DNA of 64,000 bases from PALSA-894 sp963734185 (GTDB taxonomy: Bacteria; Pseudomonadota; Alphaproteobacteria; Rhizobiales; Xanthobacteraceae). Position numbers and translations under genes: made by a program. The stretch's first letter is position 1, and each line of letters begins with the position of its first letter. The DNA lies in contig CAVTGA010000002.1 in assembly GCA_963734185.1 (NCBI GenBank), positions 372,001-436,000 on the forward strand, in the 5' to 3' direction. Positions 24,450 to 34,489 of the stretch are shown in pieces. The notes beneath the pieces are model-generated. The model was not told the origin of the DNA. It searched no databases and saw nothing but the letters and a program-made list of their open reading frames with translations.

Positions 24450-25233
24450 TGGGGCTCCGCTCGCGCGGGGCGTGACCGTCGGCGTCATGGCGACCGCCGT
24501 CTTCGCCTCCCTCGCCCTGGCCGAAATCCCGCTCGCGGAGCGCCGCTCCGGCTACGACTTCATGAGCCGCGAGTCCAAGGCGATGCAGGACGACGACACC
24601 GCCAACCCGGCGACGTTCTCGGTGCTCGATGGCGAAGCCTTGTGGGCGCGTAAGGCCGGCAGCGAGAAGGCCTGCGCGGACTGCCACGGCGACGCGGCGC
24701 AATCGATGCGCGGCGTCACGGCGCGCTACCCGGCGTTCAACGCCGCCAAGGGCCGCCCGATCAACATCGAGCAGCGCATCAACTTGTGCCGCAGCGAACA
24801 GCAGCAAGCCGCACCGTTCGCCCATGAGAGCCGCGAGCTGCTCGCGCTCACCGCGTATCTGGGGCGGCAGTCGCGTGGGCTTCCGGTCGCGGTCGTGGAC
24901 GACGTGAAGACAGCACCGTTCATCGAGGCAGGCCGCAAGGCCTACAGCGCGCGCCAGGGCCAGCTCAACCTTTCCTGCCAAAATTGCCACGACGACAATT
25001 GGGGCCAGAAGCTCGCCGGCAACGTGGTGCCGCAAGGCCATCCGACCGGCTATCCGCTCTACCGCCTCGAATGGCAGGCAGTCGGCTCGCTGCAGCGCCG
25101 CCTGCGCAACTGCTTGGTCGGCATGCGCGCCGAGCCCCACGCCTACGGGGCGGACGAGTATGTCGACCTCGAGCTTTATCTGATGTGGCGCGCGCGCGGC
25201 ATGCCGGTCGAGACGCCGGCGGTCAGGCCGTAG
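24436..25233 (+). CDS. soxA: SoxA dihaem cytochrome c
   Basis: A periplasmic SoxA of up to 265 residues with two haem motifs, CADCH (about residue 82) and CQNCH (about residue 179), making it a dihaem type. The LQRRLRNCLVGMRAEP segment carries the conserved active-site cysteine that ligates haem and bears persulfide. With SoxX it forms the SoxAX enzyme joining thiosulfate to SoxYZ. The start is uncertain: TTG 24436 has an AGAGG-like signal, while GTG 24472 or ATG 24487 would give a shorter leader. A 102-base degenerate copy of its 3' end lies at 28290-28394. Confidence 0.88.
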   Translation: MSWHDGAPLARGVTVGVMATAVFASLALAEIPLAERRSGYDFMSRESKAMQDDDTANPATFSVLDGEALWARKAGSEKACADCHGDAAQSMRGVTARYPAFNAAKGRPINIEQRINLCRSEQQQAAPFAHESRELLALTAYLGRQSRGLPVAVVDDVKTAPFIEAGRKAYSARQGQLNLSCQNCHDDNWGQKLAGNVVPQGHPTGYPLYRLEWQAVGSLQRRLRNCLVGMRAEPHAYGADEYVDLELYLMWRARGMPVETPAVRP

Positions 25234-25236
25234 CGA

Positions 25237-25828
25237 TTATTCCGCGGCCGCGCGCCGCTCAGTGAGCGCGGGCATCACGTCGCGCACGAACAGGTCGAGC
25301 GAGCGCATCGTCTCCGCGAAGGTCAGATCGCCGAAGGCGAAGCGGCACAGCAGATAATTGTTGCCGGCAGCATCGAACTGCGCGCGCAACGCGTCGCGTA
25401 ACGTAGCCGGCGTGCCGGCAAGACCGTAGCCGCGGTTCTGCAATTCGTCGAACGTGTCGGGCAGGAGTGCGACGGCGTTGGCCGGCAAGGTGCCGTGCCG
25501 GCGCCAGATCTTGAAGAAGCTCTCGTGCCAGACCGTGTAGCCGCGGCGCGCGACCGCGATCGCTTCCGCCTCGCTGTCGGCGATCACCAGGTGGCGTGTC
25601 ATGGACATCAGCGGCAGGTCTGCGTCCCGTTTCCCGGCGGCGGCCCAGTCGGCGCGATAGCGGTCGGTCATGGCGCGGATCATCGCGGGCGGGCCGTTGC
25701 AAACCACGTTGAGGCCGCTGTTGGCCGCCCAGACCGTGGCCTCGACGTTGCTCACCCCGTACCACAGCGGCGGATGCGGCCGCTGCACCGGTTCGAGCTC
25801 GAGCGGCACGTCGCGGAACTGGTAGAAC
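25237..25828 (-). pseudogene. Truncated copy of a luciferase-like monooxygenase (C-terminal half)
   Basis: The 190 residues match the C-terminal half of the intact gene at 28623-29657 with about five differences. The match stops abruptly at about 25828, where unrelated sequence begins, so the N-terminal half including flavin-binding elements is missing. It is convergent with soxA, three bases from its stop. Its high identity suggests recent duplication. It is probably non-functional. Confidence 0.85.
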
Positions 25829-25907
25829 GCTTTTCTTGGCTCGTTGCATGCGCCAGAAATGCTCTGATGACTTGCGGTGCTCGCATATTCCCGGCTAGAT
25901 GCATTTG

Positions 25908-26851
25908 CTACCTAATGCCGGAAAAGCCTGCCAAGACCTTGGTAACGATCCGAGCATTCTCAATGAACAATTCCGCCATTGGACTTAGCGTACGATTCTT
26001 GAGTCTGAGGATTGCGACAGGACGCGGTGAAGCTGTCAGATTGATCGGAAGTATCTTCATCATCCGGCCGACGGCGCTTAGGTGCAGCATCGATCGCGGA
26101 AGAATGCCTAGAAAGCGGCCAGTCGCGATCAGTGTACTGGTGAAATGAATTGAATAGGCGGTCGCTGCCACTTTGGGATTGGGTAGGCCGCTTGCCTTCA
26201 GTGCTTCCCGGGTACCTATGAAGTTGTCGGGTGGACCGAAGATCCAATTTGCGTCAGCCAAGTCAGCGATCGCAATCCTGCGTCGCCGCGCCCACGGACT
26301 GGAGTGTCCGGCCACGACGCAAAGATATTCTTGGAATAAAACTTCTGTTTCAAGGTTTTCGTCAACTGGGGGCGCGATCCTTCCGAACAGAAGCTCAACG
26401 GCGCGGTCGCGCAATTCATGATAAAGCAACGTCGTCGTGTCGTCAGTCCGCACGTGAAAAGTCAGCCGCGGATGGCTGACGGAAAGACGCACGATCACCG
26501 CTGCCAACACCCCGCCGGCGATCGAGTCGGTGCTTCCAATCCGGACTTCGCCGGAAGTCGAATCGCGCAAGAACTTGACGTCTTGCACGCTTTGTCTGAG
26601 CTCGTCGAAGACAGCGATGCCCCGATTCAAAAGCGCGCGGCCGAAGACGGTCGGTTCAACACCGCGGGCCGTGCGGTCGAATAGCCGACGCCGATTGAGC
26701 GCTCAAGATCAGCGATGGCTTTGGAGACAACGGGCTGAGAAATAGCGAGACGCTTGGCTGCCTCCGCCATGCTGCCCCATTCGGCCACGGCGAGCAGGAT
26801 GTGCAGGTCCCGCAGCTTGATGCGGCTCCCGATGCGCTCAGTCCAATCCAT
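25908..26851 (-). pseudogene. LysR-family regulator, frameshifted
   Basis: A reconstructed LysR-type regulator of about 313 residues. The N-terminal winged helix (LRDLHILLAVAEWGSMAEAA, SQPVVSKAIADLERSIGV) is in one frame. The remainder, starting at the LFDRTARGVEPT equivalent and covering the whole effector domain (EVRIGSTDSIAGGVLAAVI, FIGTREALKASG), is in another. One missing base near 26685 explains it. It is divergent from a TTT binding-protein gene, the usual arrangement for solute-responsive LysR regulators. Composition is more A/T-rich than the surroundings. A sequencing error cannot be excluded. Confidence 0.8.
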
Positions 26852-26971
26852 GAGACATAGTCACCTGGCTATAGGGTCATCGAGAATCTAGATTATACAT
26901 CTATGTCAATTTGCCCCAAGACTTTTCTATCGCTCCTTGAGGCGACCAGAGATCATAATCGGAGGTTTGTC
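26852..26971. promoter_or_regulatory. Divergent LysR/TTT control region with inverted repeats
   Basis: The 120-base gap between the divergent genes contains ATAG-N8-CTAT at 26857-26872, close to a LysR-type box. It also contains an inverted pair GACATAG (26854-26860)/CTATGTC (26901-26907). The region is A/T-rich (TCTAGATTATACAT). The placement suits regulation of both genes. Confidence 0.4.
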
Positions 26972-27958
26972 ATGCTCCAGCAGAGGCGGAACTTTAGGAT
27001 CGCAACGTGCTCGGCGGCGGCGCTCGTCTTGTTCGCCGGCCAGCCGGCACGAGCGCAGGACTACCCAACAAGGCCCGTAACGGTCATCTTGCCGGCGGCG
27101 GCCGGTAACAGCAACGACGTGGCCACGCGCCTCATCGCTGAGCGCCTGACGCAAATCTGGAAACAGCAGGTCGTTATTCTCAATAGGCCCGGGGCTGGCG
27201 GCGCTATCGCGGCCCAGGCTGCGGCCGGGGCGGAGAAAGACGGCTATACGCTCTATATGACGCAGGCGTCCACCTACACCGTGTTGCCGATCACTCAAGA
27301 GGGAAAGTTGGCTTTTGACCTGCATCGCGATTTCGTGCCGATCGGATTGGTCGGCATTGGGCCGATCGCGATCGCTGTCAATGCGTCTCTTGGCGTGAAC
27401 ACACTGCCGGAGTTAATCGCGCTGGCAAAAAGAACGCCAGGAGGGCTGCAGTTCGGCGCCGCGAATCGGGGCGGTCAGTCGCATTTGACCGGCATACTTC
27501 TAAGCCAGCGCGCTGGCGTGAACTTAAGCTTCGTGCACGCCCAGGGAGCGGTCACGACCCTCAGCGACGTTATCGCCGGCCGGATACCCATCATGATGGA
27601 AGGGCTTTCGGGCATTGCACCGGGACTTCAGGGCGGCGGCATCAAGGCAATTGCCATCGCTTCGGAAAAGCGATTGGTCCATCTGCCCGATCTTCCGACG
27701 GTTGGAGAATCCATCCCTGATTTCCAGTCGCACGGTTGGATCGCGTTGATGGCGCCGAGCGGAACGCCCGACCATATTGTCCAGAAGATAAGTGCGGATC
27801 TTCGGGCAGTCCTGGAACTTGCTGAAGTCAGGCAGAAGTTCGAGGTCTTAGGGCAATTCATCCGCATTTTGTCGCCTGCGGAAACAGCCGCTTTCATCCA
27901 GAGTGAGGAGCAACTGTGGTGGCCGATTGTGCGTGAACTGGAGCGCGGGTCCAAGTGA
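26972..27958 (+). CDS. Bug/TctC-family (TTT) periplasmic binding protein
   Basis: A 328-residue tripartite-tricarboxylate-transporter-type binding protein. The signal peptide ends ARA-QD. The family pattern DYPTRPVTVILPAAAGNSNDV, NRPGAGGAIAAQAA and DGYTLYMTQAS is clear. I use ATG 26972 because GGAGG lies six bases upstream and the signal peptide follows. No TctA/TctB membrane genes are adjacent, as is common for orphan Bug proteins. Composition is lower in GC than the flanks, suggesting transfer together with the LysR gene. Confidence 0.9.
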   Translation: MLQQRRNFRIATCSAAALVLFAGQPARAQDYPTRPVTVILPAAAGNSNDVATRLIAERLTQIWKQQVVILNRPGAGGAIAAQAAAGAEKDGYTLYMTQASTYTVLPITQEGKLAFDLHRDFVPIGLVGIGPIAIAVNASLGVNTLPELIALAKRTPGGLQFGAANRGGQSHLTGILLSQRAGVNLSFVHAQGAVTTLSDVIAGRIPIMMEGLSGIAPGLQGGGIKAIAIASEKRLVHLPDLPTVGESIPDFQSHGWIALMAPSGTPDHIVQKISADLRAVLELAEVRQKFEVLGQFIRILSPAETAAFIQSEEQLWWPIVRELERGSK

Positions 27959-27969
27959 AAGTCACATGA

Positions 27970-28005
27970 GCGCGCCGACGCTCTATTATCAAGACGTCGG
28001 CGCGC
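27970..28005 (+). terminator. Strong hairpin after the TTT gene
   Basis: A perfect 11-bp inverted repeat GCGCGCCGACG (27970-27980)/CGTCGGCGCGC (27995-28005) with a 14-base A/T-rich loop lies 12 bases after the stop. There is no T-run, so termination is plausible but not typical. It could act on convergent transcripts from both sides. Confidence 0.4.
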
Positions 28006-28031
28006 CCATGTCGTCGGATGGATGACACTCT

Positions 28032-28289
28032 TCATTGTGACTTGATGCCGGCAGCATGCACCGCCGCGGCGACACGAGCGACTTCGCCCTTGAGTGCGTA
28101 TTCAAATTCGACCGGGCCGGCGCCGACCGGCTCGATTCCCGAAGTCGTAAAGAGCCGGATCGCGTCGGGCTCTTGCACGATACCGGCTATTTCTGTCGCG
28201 ATCTTCTGGATAACTGCGGCCGATGTGCCGGCGCGTGCGAAGATGCCGATCATGGGCGCGAAATCGTATCCCGCAATCAGGTCAGCCAC
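28032..28289 (-). pseudogene. C-terminal fragment of a second Bug/TctC binding protein
   Basis: The 85 residues match the C-terminal end of TTT binding proteins (GYDFAPMIGIFARAGTSAAV, ATEIAGIVQEPDAIRLFTTSG). The N-terminal three quarters and signal peptide are missing. It ends exactly where a degenerate soxA 3' end begins (28290), marking a recombination junction. It differs in sequence from the intact TTT protein next to it, so it is not a simple duplicate. Confidence 0.75.
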
Positions 28290-28394
28290 GGGAGCCCGAC
28301 GCCTCCGGGGCAGACGAATATGTCGACCTCGAGCTCTACCTGATGTGGTGCACGCGCGGGATGCCGGTCGAGACGCCGGCGGTCAGGCCGTAAC
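28290..28394 (+). pseudogene. Remnant of the soxA 3' end
   Basis: About 102 bases align with 25134-25233 at roughly 90 percent, ending with the same TPAVRP-stop end of soxA. No start or haem motif remains. It repeats the soxA-then-luciferase order seen at 25.2 kb, showing that the segment between is bounded by a duplicated junction. Confidence 0.85.
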
Positions 28395-28429
28395 CAGGGC
28401 TCTCGCATGTGGCATGCGCTCGCGGCTCG

Positions 28430-28620
28430 GTTTCCCTCTCCCGCGCAGCGGGAGAGGGTGGCGAGCGCGTGAGCAGCGAGCCGGGAGAGGGCATCCCTCA
28501 AGGAAGCAACCCCTCTCCCGCCTCGGTCCTGCGGACCTCGGCACCTCTCCCCGCTTCGCGGGCGAGGGGAACGCGCCGCAAGTGCAGCGTGCTAGCACGG
28601 CCCGCAGACGGGGAGGGAGA
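28430..28620. repeat. Palindromic CCCTCTCCC-type repeat cluster
   Basis: Between the soxA remnant and the intact monooxygenase lies a run of G/C-tract palindromes: CCCTCTCCCGCGCAGCGGGA with a GAGAGGG partner, then CCCCTCTCCC...CTCTCCCCGCTTCGCGGGCG. It carries no gene and is absent from the first copy of this junction at 25234, so it arrived or was lost after duplication. Confidence 0.65.
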
Positions 28621-28622
28621 AT

Positions 28623-29657
28623 CTACTCCGCCGCCGCGCGCCGCTCCGCGAACGCGGGCATCACCTCGCGCACGAACAGGTCGAGCGAGCGCATCGTCTC
28701 CGCGAAGGTCAGATCGCCGAAGGCGAAGCGGCACAGCAGATAATTGTTGCCGGCAGCATCGAACTGCGCGCGCAACGCGTCGCGTAACGTAGCCGGCGTG
28801 CCGGCAAGGCCGTAGCCGCGGTTCTGCAATTCGTCGAACGTGTCCGGCAGGAGTGCGACGGCGTTGGCCGGCAAGGTGCCGTGCCGGCGCCAGATCTTGA
28901 AGAAGCTCTCGTGCCAGACGTGGTAGCCGCGGCGCGCGACCGCGATCGCTTCCGCCTCGCTGTCGGCGATCACCAGGTGGCGTGTCATGGACATCAGCGG
29001 CAGGTCTGCGTCGCGTTTCCCGGCGGCGGCCCAGTCGGCGCGATAGCGGTCGGTCATGGCGCGGATCATCGCGGGCGGGCCGTTGCAAACCACGTTGAGG
29101 CCGTTGTTGGCCGCCCAGACCGTGGCCTCGACGTTGCTCACCCCGTACCACAGCGGCGGATGCGGCCGCTGCACCGGTTCGAGCTCGAGCGGCACGTCGC
29201 GGAACGAATAGAACTTGCCCTCGAACGTCAGCGACTTGCTCTGCAGCGCCTGCAGCACGACCTGGTAGGCCTCGAAGTAGCGCGCCTGGCCTTCGGCCGG
29301 GTCGACCCCGTAATACGCGGCCTCGTGCGGCACCGCGCCGCGCCCCAAGCCGACTTCGAGGCGGCCGCCGCTCATATGGTCGAGCATGCAGATCTCCTCG
29401 TAGACCCGCAGCGGATGATGCAGCGGCAAGGTGTAGACCAGCGGCCCGAAACGCAAGGTGCGGGTGCGCTGCGCGACCGCGGCGAGGAACACGCTCGGGC
29501 TCGGCGCCATGCCGAGCGGAGTCATGTGATGCTCGGCGACGTGGTAGCTGTGGAAGCCGCTGCGATCGTAGACCTCGCACAGCTTCAAACGCTCCTCGTA
29601 TTGCGCGCCGAGCGGCAGCGCGCCGCGATCCATGTGATCGAAAATGCCGAATTTCAT
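28623..29657 (-). CDS. Luciferase-like flavin-dependent monooxygenase
   Basis: A 345-residue member of the bacterial luciferase/F420-FMN oxidoreductase fold. It starts MKFGIFDHMDRG. YHVAEHHMTPLGMAPSPSVF and GRLEVGLGRGAVPHE are the usual FMN-site and substrate-loop segments. It is a cytoplasmic class C flavin monooxygenase needing reduced FMN from a partner. ATG 29657 is chosen over an upstream in-frame ATG at 29711 because homology starts there. A truncated near-identical copy lies at 25237-25828. The substrate is unknown. Desulfonation or alkane/amine oxidation would suit the sulfur context. Confidence 0.88.
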   Translation of the reverse strand: MKFGIFDHMDRGALPLGAQYEERLKLCEVYDRSGFHSYHVAEHHMTPLGMAPSPSVFLAAVAQRTRTLRFGPLVYTLPLHHPLRVYEEICMLDHMSGGRLEVGLGRGAVPHEAAYYGVDPAEGQARYFEAYQVVLQALQSKSLTFEGKFYSFRDVPLELEPVQRPHPPLWYGVSNVEATVWAANNGLNVVCNGPPAMIRAMTDRYRADWAAAGKRDADLPLMSMTRHLVIADSEAEAIAVARRGYHVWHESFFKIWRRHGTLPANAVALLPDTFDELQNRGYGLAGTPATLRDALRAQFDAAGNNYLLCRFAFGDLTFAETMRSLDLFVREVMPAFAERRAAAE

Positions 29658-29853
29658 GAACGGCTCCGCGCTCCCTGCATCGATAAGATCGATTTTCGGT
29701 GAAACCGGCAAGGCGTGGCGTTAACCATTAACGTTTCGGTAATCCCGGTCCGAAGCTCCGATTAATGAGATCGAGATCATTTCCCTGCCAAATTGAACGA
29801 TATGGAAGCCGTGCGGAGCGTTCGGCGCGCGTATCCTGCCGGGAGGCTGGAGA

Positions 29854-31149
29854 ATGATCATGGCGAACGTGCCGGAAGCGGCCTTCGAGTCGGTCGATGC
29901 GCCCGCTCGTCGCGAGTTCGTCCCGGCTGGTACGGACGCATCCACCGGCGCGATTGAATCTCCCATCCATCTGTCGATTCACCACGAGCTCGGCAGCATC
30001 GAGCCGGAGTGGCGCGCGTTCGAGGCCATCGCCGACTGCACCGCATTCCAGACCTTCGACTGGCTCGCCGCCTGGCAGCGGCACATCGGAGCGCGCAACG
30101 GCGTCGGGCCGGCCATCGTCAGCGGTCGCAGCGGCGCGCGCATGCTGTTCTTGATGCCCTTGGCGGTCGAGCCGGGCCTGGTGCGCCGCCTGACCTTCCT
30201 CGGCAGCGACCTGTGCGACTACAACGCGCCGCTGCTCGCGCCTGACTTTGCCCGGCACGTGAGCCGCGACCGGTTTCCCGTGCTCTGGCGCGACATCGTT
30301 GCCGCCCTGCAAGCTCGGCGCAGCTTCGATCTGATCGACTTCTCCAAGATGCCGGAGACGATCGGCGGCGCAGCGAACCCGTTGCTCGCGCTCGGCACCG
30401 CGCTCAACCCGAGCGGCGCGCACGCGACGCGCCTGCACGGACCCTGGGAGGAGTTCTATACCGCCAAGCGGTCGTCGGCGACGCGCCGGCGCGACCGCAC
30501 CAAGCGCAAGCGCCTGTCCGATCTCGGCGAGGTCCGGTTCGTCGTTCCCGAACGACGCGACGATATCGCGTTCACGCTCGATACGCTGATCGCGCAGAAG
30601 ACCAAGGCGTTCGCCCGCATGGGCGTCGGCGACATCTTCGCGCGGCCGGGGCAGCGCGAGTTCTATCTCGACGTCGCGGCCAATGCGCGTCTCGTCCCGA
30701 TGAGCCGGCTCGAAGTCGGATCGACGGTCGCGGCGACCAATCTCGGCCTCAGCTTTCGCGGCCGCTACTACTACCTGCTCGCGAGCTACGACGACGGGCC
30801 GACCTCGCGCTTCGGTCCCGGCATGGCGCTGCTGCACGACCTGATGCGGCGCGCGATCGAGCTCAAATTCGATGCGTTCGATTTCACCATCGGGGACGAG
30901 AACTACAAGCTCGACTGGTCGGACACGGAGCTCAGGCTCTACGATCACGTGTCAGCCGCCTCAGTGCGCGGCATGCCGAGCGTGATGCTGGCGAGGACGA
31001 AGCGCGGGCTCAAGCGCAGGATCAAACAGACGCCGCTGCTCTGGCGCGCCGTCACCAAAGCACGCGCGCTGGCCGGATGGTGGCGCCGCAAGGCGCCGGC
31101 CGATGAGCCGATGCAGATGGACGACAGCCCGCCGACCTCGCCGCGCTGA
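29854..31149 (+). CDS. GNAT-superfamily protein (CelD/BioF2-like)
   Basis: A 431-residue cytoplasmic protein with the C-terminal GNAT_6 (CelD-like) acetyltransferase domain: HLSIHHELGSIEPEWRAFEA, CTAFQTFDWLAAWQRHIG, and SFRGRYYYLLASYDDGPTSR followed by GMALLHDLMRRAIELKFDAF. Family members occur in exopolysaccharide/cellulose or cell-wall modification contexts. It is flanked by a divergent monooxygenase and a convergent peptidase, with no operon partner. The start at 29854 is uncertain: ATG ATC ATG offers two starts. Confidence 0.8.
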   Translation: MIMANVPEAAFESVDAPARREFVPAGTDASTGAIESPIHLSIHHELGSIEPEWRAFEAIADCTAFQTFDWLAAWQRHIGARNGVGPAIVSGRSGARMLFLMPLAVEPGLVRRLTFLGSDLCDYNAPLLAPDFARHVSRDRFPVLWRDIVAALQARRSFDLIDFSKMPETIGGAANPLLALGTALNPSGAHATRLHGPWEEFYTAKRSSATRRRDRTKRKRLSDLGEVRFVVPERRDDIAFTLDTLIAQKTKAFARMGVGDIFARPGQREFYLDVAANARLVPMSRLEVGSTVAATNLGLSFRGRYYYLLASYDDGPTSRFGPGMALLHDLMRRAIELKFDAFDFTIGDENYKLDWSDTELRLYDHVSAASVRGMPSVMLARTKRGLKRRIKQTPLLWRAVTKARALAGWWRRKAPADEPMQMDDSPPTSPR

Positions 31150-31151
31150 CT

Positions 31152-32543
31152 CTATCCGTTGCTCGGCGTCCCGCCCTCGCCCAGGTCCCAATAGAGTCCG
31201 GCCATCAGCTGCAGGCCCTCGCGCGCAATCTCGACCGGCAGGTGCTCGTTCGGCGCATGCTGCGAGCAGCCCGGATAGGAATGCGGCACCCACACGGTCG
31301 GCAAGCCGAGCACCTCGGCGAAGATGTCGTTCGGCAGCGAGCCGCCGAGATTGGGCAGTACGGCCGGCGCGCTGCCGGCGGTCCTGGTCATCGAGGCCGC
31401 GGCCCATCGCACCCAGGGGTGATCCGGATCGAGCCGCGTTGCGCGGAACACCTCGTCGCGCGCCTTGGCCACCTCGACCATGCCGAAGCCGTGGCGATCG
31501 AGATGGCGGCGCAGCGCAGGAAGAATTCGATCTGGCTCGATGCCGACCACGAAACGAAGCTGCCCGCGCGCCCAGGCGCGCGGCGGCACGGCATTGACCG
31601 GCGCCTCGGGGTTGCCGGCCGACATCGCGAGGATCTCGAACGCGCACCAGCCGAACACCTTCTCGGCGAGGCTCAACCCGGGCTCGCCCCAATCTGGATC
31701 GATCTGCGGCTCGCCCTGGCGCGAATGGATGTCGCAATCGGCGAGCGCACGGCGCACCGAGTCCGGGATGCCGTCCGGCACCCATTCGGGAATGCGGATC
31801 TGGCCCGTTGGTCCGACGATCGTGGCGATCGCGTGGGCGAGCTGGATCGCCGGGTTCGACAACAAGCCGCCCCAGTTGCCGGAGTGATGGCCGCCCTCGC
31901 GCGCATCAATCCAGAGGTCGATCGGATAAGCGCCGCGCGTGCCGAGGTAGATGGTCGGGCGATCGGCGGCGAGCCGCGGGCCGTCGGAGCCGATCAGCAC
32001 GTCGGCGGAAAACAGAGCGCGGTTCTCGGCGGCCAGCTCGCGCAGGCCGCGCGAGCCGGTCTCCTCGCCCATCTCGATCAGCCATTTGGCATTGAAGCCG
32101 AGCTTGCCGCGGACGCTCAGCACGGCGCCCATGGCGGCGATGTCGATCGTATGCTGGCCCTTGTTGTCAACGACGCCGCGGCCGTAATAGCGGCCGTCGG
32201 TCTCGACCAGTTGCCACGGCGACAGGCCTGCCCTCCATCCCGACTCCAGCCCGCGGATCACGTCGCCGTGGCCGTAGCCGAAGACGGTCGGCAGGCCCGC
32301 GGCTTCGATGCGCTCGGCATAGAGGAACGGACCCGGCGTCTCCGGCCGCGTCATGATGCGGCACTTGAAACCGAGCGCTTCGAGCGCGGGCCGCATCTCG
32401 GTTTCGAGATAGCGGCCGAGGTCGGCGGTCCGTTCCGGGTTCTGGCTCTCGGTCGGGATGGCGACCCGGCGCGTCAGATCGGCCTTGAACGCGCCGTCGT
32501 CGAAATACGCGGCGGCGCGGGAAATAGCGGCAGCACGGCTCAT
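31152..32543 (-). CDS. M20-family metallopeptidase
   Basis: A 463-residue cytoplasmic zinc peptidase/deacylase. Metal-site motifs are GYGHGDVI (His), GRGVVDNKGQH (bridging Asp), EMGEETGSRG (catalytic and metal Glu), and a C-terminal PHSYPGCSQHAPNEH with the last His ligand. It is the last gene of the leftward peptide-transport operon. Its ATG overlaps the preceding ATPase stop, so imported peptides or N-acyl amino acids are the likely substrate. The gene is intact although its operon partners appear frameshifted. Confidence 0.9.
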   Translation of the reverse strand: MSRAAAISRAAAYFDDGAFKADLTRRVAIPTESQNPERTADLGRYLETEMRPALEALGFKCRIMTRPETPGPFLYAERIEAAGLPTVFGYGHGDVIRGLESGWRAGLSPWQLVETDGRYYGRGVVDNKGQHTIDIAAMGAVLSVRGKLGFNAKWLIEMGEETGSRGLRELAAENRALFSADVLIGSDGPRLAADRPTIYLGTRGAYPIDLWIDAREGGHHSGNWGGLLSNPAIQLAHAIATIVGPTGQIRIPEWVPDGIPDSVRRALADCDIHSRQGEPQIDPDWGEPGLSLAEKVFGWCAFEILAMSAGNPEAPVNAVPPRAWARGQLRFVVGIEPDRILPALRRHLDRHGFGMVEVAKARDEVFRATRLDPDHPWVRWAAASMTRTAGSAPAVLPNLGGSLPNDIFAEVLGLPTVWVPHSYPGCSQHAPNEHLPVEIAREGLQLMAGLYWDLGEGGTPSNG

Positions 32544-33508
32544 GCGGCGATCCTGGTTCCGCCATCATGCAGATGGCATGCGACGAGCCCGTTCGAGTCG
32601 CGCATCACGCGCGGCGGCTCGACGCGGCAGCGCGCGCCCGCCTGCGGGCAGCGCGGATGGAACACGCAGCCCGGCGGCGGCGCAGCGGGTCGGGAAAGGC
32701 AAGGCCGAGCCCGGTGTCGGGAATACCGCGGCCGGGCTCCGGGGTCAGCACCGAGTCCAGCAGCGCACGCGTATAGGGGTGGCGGGGCGCGCGGAACAGC
32801 GTCGTCGCGGCTTGCGCTTCTCGACGATGCGGCCGAGATACATCACGGCGACGCGGGTCGCCACATGCTCGACCACCGCGAGGTTGTGGCTGATGAACAC
32901 GTAGGTGAGGCCGAAATCGCGCCGCAGATCGAGCAGCAGGTTGAGGATCTGCGACTGCACCGACACGTCGAGCGCCGAAGTCGGCTCGTCGAGCAGCACG
33001 ATCTCGGGCTCGACCACGAGTGCGCGCGCAATCGCGACCCGCTGGCGCTGCCCGCCCGACAGTTCGCTCGGATAGACGTCGGCGTGGCGCGCCGCGAGGC
33101 CGACGCGCTCCAGCATGGCGATTGCGCGCGCGCGCCGCTCGCGCGCCGAGCCGATGCCCTGCACGTCGAGCGGCAGGCTGACGATCGAAACGACGGTGCG
33201 GCGCGGGTTGAGCGACGAATAAGGGTCCTGGAACACCGGCTGGATGCGGCGCGCCAGCGCGCGCCGGCCGATCGCCCCGACATCCTGGCCGGCAAGGCGG
33301 ATGTGTCCCGCATCGGGCTTGAGCAGGCCGAGCAGCATGCCTCGCCAGGGTCGACTTGCCCGAGCCGGACTCGCCGACCAGGCCGAGCACCTCGCCCTTG
33401 TCGACGACAAGATCGACGTCGGCGACTGCGCGCAGCAGGCGCCGCGGGCGAACAGGCCGCGGCCGAGCGCAAACGTGCGCGAAACTCCGATCGCTTCGAG
33501 GAGCGCGC

Positions 33509-33512
<4 letters not shown>
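32540..33512 (-). pseudogene. Peptide ABC transporter ATP-binding protein (DppF-like), four frameshifts
   Basis: A reconstructed oligopeptide-type ATPase of about 320 residues. The order is start MSALLEAIGVSRTFAL, then in a second frame VDKGEVLGLVGESGSGKSTLA (Walker A), then the first frame again with QPVFQDPYSSLNPRR, signature ELSGGQRQRVAIARAL and Walker B IVLLDEPTSALDVS. The C-terminal APRHPYTRALLDSVLTPEP and CVFHPRCPQAGARC oligopeptide-ABC tail are in yet other frames. Shifts fall near 33450, 33339, 32814 and 32675. Conserved residues persist through every frame, favouring sequence error or very recent decay. Confidence 0.8.
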
Positions 33513-34489
<977 letters not shown>

